The notes beneath the pieces are model-generated. The model was not told the DNA's origin, did not search any database, and saw only the letters and a list, made by a program, of their open reading frames with translations. The position numbers and the translations under genes are program-made. Positions 1 to 5,305 of a stretch of DNA of 14,413 nucleotides are shown piece by piece. The stretch lies in assembly GCA_002404215.1 (NCBI GenBank), contig DHJG01000063.1, forward strand, positions 2,695 to 17,107, read 5' to 3'. This DNA comes from Desulfosporosinus sp. UBA4726 (GTDB lineage: Bacteria; Bacillota; Desulfitobacteriia; Desulfitobacteriales; Desulfitobacteriaceae). Position 1 is the stretch's first letter; the number at the start of each line of letters is the position of its first letter.

Positions 1-102
1 ATGGAGCAAGCCAAGGATCTCGGAATTCTCTATTATATGGGGAAACCTTTTGATTTATTTGTGCTGAGAGACAGGGTGAGAGAGATATTATCCGAAAAAT
101 AG
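1..102 (+). CDS. spo0F: Spo0F-like response regulator, C-terminal end (partial)
   Basis: The reading frame is open from the first base and ends at TAG 100-102, giving the last 33 residues of a protein that starts outside the window. The tail has the KPFD motif followed by a helix with RDRVREIL. This is the last strand and helix of a CheY-type receiver domain, and the lysine of KPFD is the conserved active-site lysine. Single-domain Spo0F ends in the same way, and spo0F directly precedes fba in Bacillus and many clostridia. In sporulating bacteria Spo0F relays phosphate from sensor kinases to Spo0B or directly toward Spo0A. The methionine at base 1 is internal, not the start. Another short receiver protein is possible, but the position favours Spo0F. 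Confidence 0.75.
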   Translation: MEQAKDLGILYYMGKPFDLFVLRDRVREILSEK

Positions 103-125
103 GTTTGAGCCTCTTTTCTCTTCAA

Positions 126-240
126 CATATACTTCGTTGACTAGCAGAATAGTTCTATAACTTCTGCATCAGTTGTTACACGGGTACATTATTTGTTCAA
201 CAGAAAGGCAGGAAAATCTTTCTCTATGACGAAGTATATG
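126..240. repeat. 12-bp perfect inverted repeat flanking a 91-bp spacer
   Basis: CATATACTTCGT at 126-137 is the exact reverse complement of ACGAAGTATATG at 229-240. The interior has a smaller hairpin, GCAGAA 144-149 with TTCTGC 162-167. The right arm ends about 10 bases before the Shine-Dalgarno sequence of the zinc-ribbon gene, so transcription from upstream would place the structure in its leader. There is no T-tract after it, so it does not look like a simple terminator. No convincing sigma-A promoter is visible here; TTCGTT 133-138 with TATAAC 156-161 (17-bp spacer) is a weak candidate. Confidence 0.5.
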
Positions 241-262
241 CTAGTAGGAAGAGGTGGGAATT

Positions 263-949
263 ATGATTCTAAAGACAAATACAACGATAGCTATTCAGTG
301 TTCCCAATGCGGCGAGTTGGAATTTCATGCCCTCTCTCTCTTTGCATTTTCAGGACAAGGGCGTAAAGACTTGCTTTGTGGTTGTGGTGCGGGGCTTATG
401 TCAATAGCCAGTAGAAACCGGCAGCAGTTTAACGCCAGTTACGTTTGTGCTTACTGTGGGGAGACCCATTATTTAAAATTAAACCGCCAGGTCATATGGG
501 GAAAAGAGGCTTTGCCACTGACTTGCCCTGACGTGGTGGCTTCGGTTGGGTATATCGGGCCGAAGCAGAAGGTAACCCAGGCTTGTCATGAACGAGAAAA
601 ATCTATTGGGGAACTAGCAGTAGAACTGGGTTATGAGGAAGAATTCGAAAATCCTGAAGTGATGCTGCGGATCTTAGATCATCTTCACCGTCTGGCGAAG
701 AAAAGTGATCTAGGATGTGCTTGTGGAAACCAGCAGTTGACCTTTGAGTTGTTACAAGATCGCATTGAACTTTATTGTGAGTGTTGTGAAGCTGTGGGAG
801 TTATTTATGCGGACAGTGCAGATAATGTTCACCAGATTGAAGGTATGAATTCTCTGTATTTGGAAGAGAATAAGACTTGGCTTATTAATAATCCATTGCG
901 AGGCCAACATATCTCAAAGGCGAACAAGGAGGAAAAGAAATGGCGTTAG
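263..949 (+). CDS. Uncharacterised cysteine-rich zinc-ribbon protein
   Basis: I do not recognise this 228-residue protein. The start is taken as ATG 263. A GTG at 254 is also in frame, but it lies inside the purine-rich Shine-Dalgarno stretch GGAAGAGGTGGG that serves ATG 263. There are 13 cysteines, mostly paired: CxxC at 13/16, CxC at 39/41, CxxC at 62/65, single C88 and C108, CxC at 152/154 and CxCC at 172-175. The pairs form about three consecutive zinc-ribbon-like modules, each a C-x(1-2)-C-G knuckle followed about 20 residues later by a second cysteine group. No signal peptide or membrane segment is seen, so it is probably cytoplasmic. A charged helical stretch (about 112-147) separates modules two and three. 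The last 10 bases overlap the start of fba, implying translational coupling. A metal-binding, nucleic-acid-binding or redox-sensing role is only a guess. Confidence 0.75.
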   Translation: MILKTNTTIAIQCSQCGELEFHALSLFAFSGQGRKDLLCGCGAGLMSIASRNRQQFNASYVCAYCGETHYLKLNRQVIWGKEALPLTCPDVVASVGYIGPKQKVTQACHEREKSIGELAVELGYEEEFENPEVMLRILDHLHRLAKKSDLGCACGNQQLTFELLQDRIELYCECCEAVGVIYADSADNVHQIEGMNSLYLEENKTWLINNPLRGQHISKANKEEKKWR

Positions 950-1794
950 TTTCAATGGTTGAGTTATTACAAAAGGCCCAAAAGGAACATTATGCAGTAG
1001 GGGCTTTTAACTGTAATAACATGGAAATAGTGCAGGCCATTGTGGCTGCAGCAGAGGCTGAAAATGCTCCCATTATTATTCAGGCTAGTCAAGGTGCAAT
1101 AAAATATGCAGGCATTGAATATATTGCAATGTTGACCAAATTAGCGTCTGAAAATGCCAGCGTGCCCATCGCCCTGCATTTGGATCATGGGACAAGCTTT
1201 GAACAAGTCATGCAGTGTGCACGCAACGGATTTTCTTCCGTGATGATTGACGGATCTAAACACTCGTTGGAAGATAATATTGCCTTGACTAACAAAGTAA
1301 TCGAAGCAGTTCGAATTCTAGGTATTTCAGTAGAGGCTGAATTGGGTAAAATCGGTGGGACAGAAGATGACATTACTGTTAGTGACCGCGAAGCACTGTT
1401 CACGGATCCAGCTGAGGCAGAGCACTTTGTTCAAGCGACAAAGGTTGATGCTTTAGCAATTGCTATAGGGACAGCTCATGGCCAATATATTGGGATACCT
1501 AAACTGGACTTTGAACGATTAACAAAAATTAGGGAACGAATTGCAACTCCTATTGTATTGCATGGTTCTTCTGGAGTGCCAGATGATGCGTTGCGCGAAG
1601 CAATTTCAAGGGGTGTTTGCAAGATTAACATTGATACTAATATTCGCGAGGCGTTTGTATGGGCTGCTCGTCGAGTTCTTGAAGGAGACTCCAAAGAAAT
1701 TGACCCACGCAAAATGTTAGGCCCTGCCCGGGATGCCGCTACTGCGATAATTCGCGAGAAAATTAGGGTCTTCGGTAGCAACGGGAAGGCGTAA
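940..1794 (+). CDS. fba: Class II fructose-1,6-bisphosphate aldolase
   Basis: This enzyme cleaves fructose 1,6-bisphosphate to dihydroxyacetone phosphate and glyceraldehyde 3-phosphate, and runs in reverse for gluconeogenesis, in the cytoplasm. The 284 residues match the usual length of the Bacillus FbaA type. Zinc-ligand and catalytic motifs are present: HLDHG at 80-84 (catalytic Asp82, ligand His83), EAELG around Glu134, His180 in GTAHG, and His208 in LHGSSGVP. The phosphate-binding KINIDTN motif is at 228-234, and the C-terminal DPRKMLGPAR signature is at 255-264. The start ATG 940 follows AAGGAGGAAAAGAA and overlaps the preceding zinc-ribbon gene by 10 bases. It is followed 47 bases later by the transaldolase gene. 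A tagatose-bisphosphate aldolase is a formal alternative, but the spo0F-fba-tal order favours glycolytic aldolase. Confidence 0.95.
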   Translation: MALVSMVELLQKAQKEHYAVGAFNCNNMEIVQAIVAAAEAENAPIIIQASQGAIKYAGIEYIAMLTKLASENASVPIALHLDHGTSFEQVMQCARNGFSSVMIDGSKHSLEDNIALTNKVIEAVRILGISVEAELGKIGGTEDDITVSDREALFTDPAEAEHFVQATKVDALAIAIGTAHGQYIGIPKLDFERLTKIRERIATPIVLHGSSGVPDDALREAISRGVCKINIDTNIREAFVWAARRVLEGDSKEIDPRKMLGPARDAATAIIREKIRVFGSNGKA

Positions 1795-1841
1795 GCCTCG
1801 AACTTGCTTCGATCCGATTGATTAGAAAGAAGGTAACAACT

Positions 1842-2480
1842 ATGCGATTTTTCTTAGACTCTGCAAATATCGAAGAAATAAAACAAGCTTGGGATATGGG
1901 CGTTATCGCTGGCCTAACAACGAACCCAAGTTTAGTGGCTAAGGAAGGAAAGGACTTTCATGAGCTACTGAACACTGTGACAGGGATCGTTAATGGTCCT
2001 ATCAGCGCAGAGGTCATTGCTCTTGATCATGAGGGGATGCTTCAGGAAGCGCGTGTGCTCGCAGCCATTCATTCGAACATTGTGGTTAAGATTCCTATGA
2101 CTGAAGACGGCCTTAAGACCGTGAAGGTATTAAGCACGGAGAACATCAAGACCAATGTTACACTTGTGTTTTCAGCGAATCAGGCTTTGCTGGCAGCACG
2201 TGCAGGCGCAACCTATGTGAGCCCGTTTCTGGGCCGACTGGATGATATAGGCGAAAATGGGTTAAATTTGTTGGCAGATATGTGCGATATTTTCCAAGTC
2301 AATGGCATCGAAACAAAAATTATTGCAGCAAGCATTCGAAACCCGGTTCATGTCACGGAGGCGGCTAAATTAGGAGCAGATTATGCAACAGTCCCATTTG
2401 GTGTCTTAAGACAACTTTTCCGTCATCCTCTGACAGATTCAGGGATTGAGAAGTTTTTGGCGGATTGGAAGAAACGTTAG
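1842..2480 (+). CDS. tal: Small transaldolase (TalC/FSA family)
   Basis: This 212-residue protein belongs to the short transaldolase/fructose-6-phosphate aldolase family, which transfers dihydroxyacetone units in the non-oxidative pentose phosphate pathway. The Schiff-base lysine is K83 in VVKIPMT. MRFFLDSAN at the start, the TTNPS motif at 26-30 and the GADYATVPF region are family hallmarks. Two residues argue for transaldolase rather than aldolase: E57 stands where E. coli FSA has Gln59, and F129 (in SPFLGR) where FSA has Tyr131. ATG 1842 is chosen because AGAAAGAAGGT precedes it at good spacing and family members begin here. An in-frame ATG at 1818 has no comparable ribosome-binding site. 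The gene follows fba with no terminator between, and a strong terminator lies 42 bases downstream. Confidence 0.92.
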   Translation: MRFFLDSANIEEIKQAWDMGVIAGLTTNPSLVAKEGKDFHELLNTVTGIVNGPISAEVIALDHEGMLQEARVLAAIHSNIVVKIPMTEDGLKTVKVLSTENIKTNVTLVFSANQALLAARAGATYVSPFLGRLDDIGENGLNLLADMCDIFQVNGIETKIIAASIRNPVHVTEAAKLGADYATVPFGVLRQLFRHPLTDSGIEKFLADWKKR

Positions 2481-2521
2481 GAAGTTGTGCGCTAGTTTTG
2501 AAATTTTTTATAAAGCGGAAA

Positions 2522-2570
2522 TTGGCATCTTCCTATCTGACATTACAGATAAGCAGATGCCAACCTTTTT
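2522..2570 (+). terminator. Rho-independent terminator after tal
   Basis: The arm TTGGCATCT (2522-2530) pairs perfectly with AGATGCCAA (2555-2563). An inner stem TATCTG (2534-2539) with CAGATA (2546-2551) closes a six-base loop, with three unpaired bases on each side between the stems. CC and a run of five T (2566-2570) follow. It ends the transcript carrying the zinc-ribbon gene, fba and tal. Confidence 0.85.
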
Positions 2571-2822
2571 GTGGATTTATTAGTCACTTCACATTTTAAT
2601 GATAGTTGTAATCACATAAAATGTATGTCACAATAAAGGTATAAATAATAAATATTATGACAGAATTAAATAGTTATATAACTGGCCGAGTGTCCCTGTT
2701 TTTTCTTTAGATCAGTATTAGTAATAATTGAAAAGAGGAAAGAGGTGAAACCCCCAATTTCATGGTAGTGCACTGAAAAACATTTGTGGTATTTCAGGTG
2801 TCTTTGAAACCGGGGTTAGAAA
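2571..2822. other. AT-rich spacer and leader upstream of glpX
   Basis: This is the second part of a 342-base gap between tal and glpX. The first 110 bases are very AT-rich. They hold an inverted repeat, ACATTTT 2591-2597 with AAAATGT 2618-2624, and several TATAAA/TATTAT-like words, but I cannot choose one promoter with good -35 and -10 spacing. From about 2730 the sequence becomes purine-rich (GAGGAAAGAGGTGAAA) and then contains CCCCC at 2751-2755. This tract can pair with the GGGG ribosome-binding site or, through neighbouring bases, with the start codon of glpX. No coding capacity is visible beyond a four-codon frame at 2762. Confidence 0.5.
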
Positions 2823-2826
2823 TTGG
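2749..2826 (+). promoter_or_regulatory. Possible translation-controlling leader of glpX
   Basis: Two mutually exclusive pairings can be read. CCAATTTC (2754-2761) is the exact complement of GAAATTGG (2819-2826), which includes the TTG start codon. AACCCC (2749-2754) is the exact complement of GGGGTT (2812-2817), which includes the only plausible Shine-Dalgarno bases. Either fold would hide the start region of glpX. This is a reading by eye; no known riboswitch class was recognised. Confidence 0.3.
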
Positions 2827-3794
2827 AAAGAGAACTTACGATGGAATTTGCTAGAGTGACAGAAGCAGCAGCGTTAGCGTCAGCGCGCTGGGTAGGGTTG
2901 GGAAATAAGGAAGCGGCTGATGACGCTGCAGTGGAAGCGATGCGAGCAGTTTTTGATACGATTCACATGGACGGTACTGTGGTGATCGGAGAAGGGGAAA
3001 TGGACGAGGCTCCAATGCTCTATATTGGGGAACGTGTCGGAAATGGAGAAAGTCCGGAATTAGATGTCGCAGTTGATCCACTAGAGGGAACTATCAGTTG
3101 TGCAAAGGGTGTGGCAGGGGCGATTGCCGTTGTGGCGATTGCCGAGCGAGGTTGCTTACTCCATGCGCCAGATATGTATATGGATAAGATAGCGGTAGGT
3201 CCTGCTGCTGCTGGGAAGATAAATCTGGATGCATCTGTGCTTGAAAACGTCTCAAATGTGGCTAAAGCATTGGGGAAAACTATGAATGACATGACGGTTG
3301 TTATTATGGACCGCCCACGTCATCAGAAACTGATTCAGGACGTACGTGCTTGCGGAGCGCGGGTTCGTCTCATTACCGATGGAGACGTTTCTCCGGCTGT
3401 AGCCTGTGCGTTTGAAGATTCGGGAGTAGATATGATGATGGGAGTTGGCGGAGCGCCTGAAGGTGTTCTGGCTGCGGCAGCCCTCCGTTGTATGGGCGGG
3501 GAAATGCAAGGACGTCTTTGGCCGGAAAATGATGAAGATGTCGCTAGGGCTAAAGCTCTAGGAATCGAAGATGTTCAAAAGTTATTAACGATGGATGACT
3601 TAGTAAGAACGGATGACGTCTTTTTTGCAGCGACTGGAATCACAGAAGGTCCTTTGCTGCGCGGGGTTACCTTTACCTCTAAAGGAGCTTTGACTCACAC
3701 CGTGGTCATTCGAGGGAAAACAGGGACGGTTCGCTTTATCGAAGCACGTCACAGTTTTGACAAGAAACCTAAATATGCCATGAAAGGCTGTTAA
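2823..3794 (+). CDS. glpX: Fructose-1,6-bisphosphatase class II (GlpX)
   Basis: This enzyme hydrolyses fructose 1,6-bisphosphate to fructose 6-phosphate, the committed step of gluconeogenesis, opposing the aldolase/phosphofructokinase direction encoded nearby. The 323 residues are normal for the family. Motifs in order: MERELTMEFARVTEAAALASA at the N-terminus, GEGEMDEAPMLYIGE at about 57-71, the metal-binding DPLEGT at about 86-91, APDMYMDKIAVGP, and GVGGAPEGVLAAAA, the C-terminal lobe signature. The start is TTG 2823 because homologues begin MER-(S/E)-L and an in-frame TAG lies just upstream at 2817-2819. ATG 2841, preceded by GGAAAGAG, is a weaker alternative that would remove six conserved residues. 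In Bacillus glpX lies near fba and tal but with a murA gene between. Confidence 0.95.
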   Translation: MERELTMEFARVTEAAALASARWVGLGNKEAADDAAVEAMRAVFDTIHMDGTVVIGEGEMDEAPMLYIGERVGNGESPELDVAVDPLEGTISCAKGVAGAIAVVAIAERGCLLHAPDMYMDKIAVGPAAAGKINLDASVLENVSNVAKALGKTMNDMTVVIMDRPRHQKLIQDVRACGARVRLITDGDVSPAVACAFEDSGVDMMMGVGGAPEGVLAAAALRCMGGEMQGRLWPENDEDVARAKALGIEDVQKLLTMDDLVRTDDVFFAATGITEGPLLRGVTFTSKGALTHTVVIRGKTGTVRFIEARHSFDKKPKYAMKGC

Positions 3795-3802
3795 TTATAT
3801 CC

Positions 3803-3832
3803 TTGACCACACTATGATAATTGTGCTAAAAT
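3803..3832 (+). promoter_or_regulatory. Sigma-A promoter of rpmE
   Basis: TTGACC (3803-3808) and TAAAAT (3827-3832) are separated by 18 bases, and TGC immediately before the -10 gives an extended -10. Transcription would start near 3839, leaving a leader of roughly 70 bases before the rpmE start codon. Confidence 0.7.
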
Positions 3833-3862
3833 AGTAAGAGTTGACTGAAATTGTGATGAAAC

Positions 3863-3906
3863 AGGTGCTTTAGAAGTGCGCCTTGATCCAAATGGGAAAG
3901 AAGGTG
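3863..3906 (+). promoter_or_regulatory. Structured rpmE leader, candidate L31 autoregulatory element
   Basis: AGGTGC (3863-3868) can pair with GCGCCT (3878-3883, one G-T wobble). CGCCTT (3879-3884) can instead pair with the Shine-Dalgarno sequence AAGGTG (3901-3906, also one wobble). The two helices share the same bases, so only one can form at a time, and the upstream AGGTG acts as a copy of the ribosome-binding site. Leaders that bind L31 are known in several bacterial groups. Whether this is one of them is inference. Confidence 0.4.
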
Positions 3907-3911
3907 AAGAC

Positions 3912-4109
3912 ATGAAAGAAAAAATTCACCCAAAATACGAACAAACCACGGTGACATGTGCTTGCGGGGAAATTATTCCAACAGCAAGTACAAGACAAGA
4001 CATCAAAGTGGAAATTTGTTCGAAATGCCATCCCTTCTATACCGGGGTACAGCGGTTTGTCGACGTCGGCGGACGGGTTGATCGGTTTAAAAAGAAATAC
4101 GGGATGTAA
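3912..4109 (+). CDS. rpmE: 50S ribosomal protein L31, zinc-binding form
   Basis: The 65-residue product is a small protein of the large ribosomal subunit, lying at the subunit interface. It starts MKEKIHPKYE and has the family pattern through HPFYTG and a basic C-terminus ending RFKKKYGM. Four cysteines, C16 and C18 (CACG) with C36 and C39 (CSKC), mark the zinc-binding C+ version rather than the zinc-free YtiA/RpmE2 type. ATG 3912 is chosen because AAGAAGGTG sits seven bases upstream and the homologous N-terminus begins here. A GTG at 3876 in frame lies inside the leader hairpin. The gene has its own promoter and terminator. In Bacillus rho lies between glpX and rpmE; here it is absent. Confidence 0.95.
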   Translation: MKEKIHPKYEQTTVTCACGEIIPTASTRQDIKVEICSKCHPFYTGVQRFVDVGGRVDRFKKKYGM

Positions 4110-4110
4110 A

Positions 4111-4163
4111 CAACGGCCTGCGGTCGTTGCTGGTGGAGAAGCAGAGCGCAAGCTCTGCTTTTT
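4111..4163 (+). terminator. Tandem hairpins with terminator after rpmE
   Basis: A first hairpin pairs CAACGGCC (4111-4118) with GGTCGTTG (4122-4129, one wobble). A second has a perfect nine-base stem, AAGCAGAGC (4139-4147) with GCTCTGCTT (4152-4160), closed by the stable tetraloop GCAA, and runs into five T (4159-4163). The second is a typical intrinsic terminator and makes rpmE monocistronic. Confidence 0.85.
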
Positions 4164-4198
4164 GCGTAAAATACAACAATGCAACAGCAACTCGAATT

Positions 4199-4227
4199 TT
4201 GCACTTATTCCGTGCTTTGGGTATACT
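4199..4227 (+). promoter_or_regulatory. Candidate promoter for the yqhQ-prfA operon
   Basis: TTGCAC (4199-4204) and TATACT (4222-4227) are 17 bases apart. An overlapping alternative is the extended -10 TGGTATAAA at 4235-4243 with a weak TTGGGT at 4217-4222 (15-base spacer). Either gives a leader of about 140-160 bases before yqhQ. Confidence 0.45.
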
Positions 4228-4301
4228 TTATAAATGGTATAAAGAAACCTTACTAAGGTGGGATTCTAACTCTATCTGAAGTAAGCAGAACTTGTCCAGG
4301 G

Positions 4302-4350
4302 GCTCAGGCCACCTATCTCTTAAGAAATGGGAGCGTTAGTGGCATTGAGC
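4302..4350 (+). repeat. Imperfect 49-bp inverted repeat in the yqhQ leader
   Basis: GCTCA (4302-4306) and GCCAC (4308-4312) face GTGGC (4339-4343) and TGAGC (4346-4350). Only one base on the left and two on the right interrupt the ten-base stem, and CTC with GAG can pair further inside. It lies between the candidate promoter and the Shine-Dalgarno sequence of yqhQ and has no T-tract, so a leader hairpin or a protein-binding site fits better than a terminator. Confidence 0.5.
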
Positions 4351-4391
4351 TATCGGATAAAATAGGATCCGGAGATGAGGAGGAAATAAAG

Positions 4392-5288
4392 ATGGGTAGA
4401 CCGGTCCAATATGGCGGGCAAGCGGTTATAGAAGGGGTAATGATGCGCGGACCCCGTGAGAGTGCTATTGCGGTCAGGCTACCAAATGGCGAGATTGAGG
4501 TTACGCGCCTAGCGATTAATACATGGGCAAAAAAACCTATTTTAAAGTTACCTTTAGTGCGAGGTTTTGTCGCACTAGTGGATTCTCTAATTGTAGGAAC
4601 GCGGGCCTTAACTTTTTCAGCAAACCGTTCCATGGACGAGGGTGAGGACGGAGAAGAGGAGAGTGGCGAAGAACTCGGCTTTTGGGAATTGGCTCTAACT
4701 ATTGGGTTAGCTTTCGGTCTGGGTCTTCTGCTTTTTGTCGCTTTGCCGACCGGTATGGCTCACTTGCTCCGAGGAAAGGTAACCGGGACGGTGTGGCAGA
4801 ATCTTTTGGAGGGCGCAATACGCCTCGTTGTATTTTTTCTATACATTTTAGTGATTTCCCGACTCAAGGATATTCAGAGGGTTTTCCAATATCATGGGGC
4901 AGAGCATAAAGCAATTTTTACCTATGAAGCTGGGGAAGAACTCACGGTAGATAATGCGCGCCGATTTCCTAGGTTACATCCGCGCTGCGGGACAAGTTTT
5001 CTTTTAATTGTCGTAGTTGTAAGCATCTTTGTGTTCGCATTTGTAGGGTTGAATCCCTTATGGTGGCGTTTACTTTCTCGAATGATTCTTATGCCTTTTG
5101 TGGCTGGAATTGCTTACGAAATCCTTAAATTCTCTTCACGACATTTAGAATCGCCGTGGCTTCGTTGGCTTATTGTTCCCGGATTGTTATTACAGAAATT
5201 GACCACTCGGGAACCGGATGATGCCCAGTTAGAGGTCGCACTGGCTGCATTAAAAGACGTTTTAGATTCAGGTCAGGAACTAACGTAA
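4392..5288 (+). CDS. yqhQ: DUF1385 integral membrane protein (YqhQ)
   Basis: This 298-residue membrane protein of unknown biochemical role is assigned to the DUF1385/YqhQ family. The N-terminal family signature GGQAVIEGVMMRGP is at 8-21, followed by a soluble part and an acidic linker (82-94). Hydrophobic segments lie at about 98-120, 141-157, 201-222 and 230-246, consistent with about four membrane spans. Between them are the conserved motifs YHGAEHKAIFTYE (167-179) and HPRCGTSF (196-203), whose histidines and cysteine suggest a metal or catalytic site. The start ATG 4392 has the strong ribosome-binding site GAGGAGGAAA. Placement between rpmE and prfA is common in clostridia, where Bacillus has tdk. 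It is 17 bases from prfA, hence co-transcribed. Confidence 0.9.
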   Translation: MGRPVQYGGQAVIEGVMMRGPRESAIAVRLPNGEIEVTRLAINTWAKKPILKLPLVRGFVALVDSLIVGTRALTFSANRSMDEGEDGEEESGEELGFWELALTIGLAFGLGLLLFVALPTGMAHLLRGKVTGTVWQNLLEGAIRLVVFFLYILVISRLKDIQRVFQYHGAEHKAIFTYEAGEELTVDNARRFPRLHPRCGTSFLLIVVVVSIFVFAFVGLNPLWWRLLSRMILMPFVAGIAYEILKFSSRHLESPWLRWLIVPGLLLQKLTTREPDDAQLEVALAALKDVLDSGQELT

Positions 5289-5305
5289 ATTTTGGGGTGT
5301 GAAAG

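Noticed and set aside
126..240. Resemblance of the ACTTCGT arms to loxP half-sites
   Set aside because: loxP has 13-base arms around an 8-base spacer; here the spacer is 91 bases, the arms differ in sequence, and no recombinase or phage gene is present.
254..262. GTG 254 as start of the zinc-ribbon gene
   Set aside because: It lies within the Shine-Dalgarno stretch that is well placed for ATG 263.
2687..2706. T-run TGTTTTTTC as a second terminator before glpX
   Set aside because: No stable stem precedes it.
2762..2776. Four-codon upstream frame (ATG GTA GTG CAC TGA) in the glpX leader
   Set aside because: The ribosome-binding site is about 14 bases away and the peptide is too short to judge; likely chance.
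4313..4633. Minus-strand frame of 106 codons overlapping the yqhQ start
   Set aside because: It is antisense to a clear gene, has no recognisable protein features and no ribosome-binding site; other minus-strand frames (for example 7965-8300 and 9662-9982) were dropped for the same reasons.
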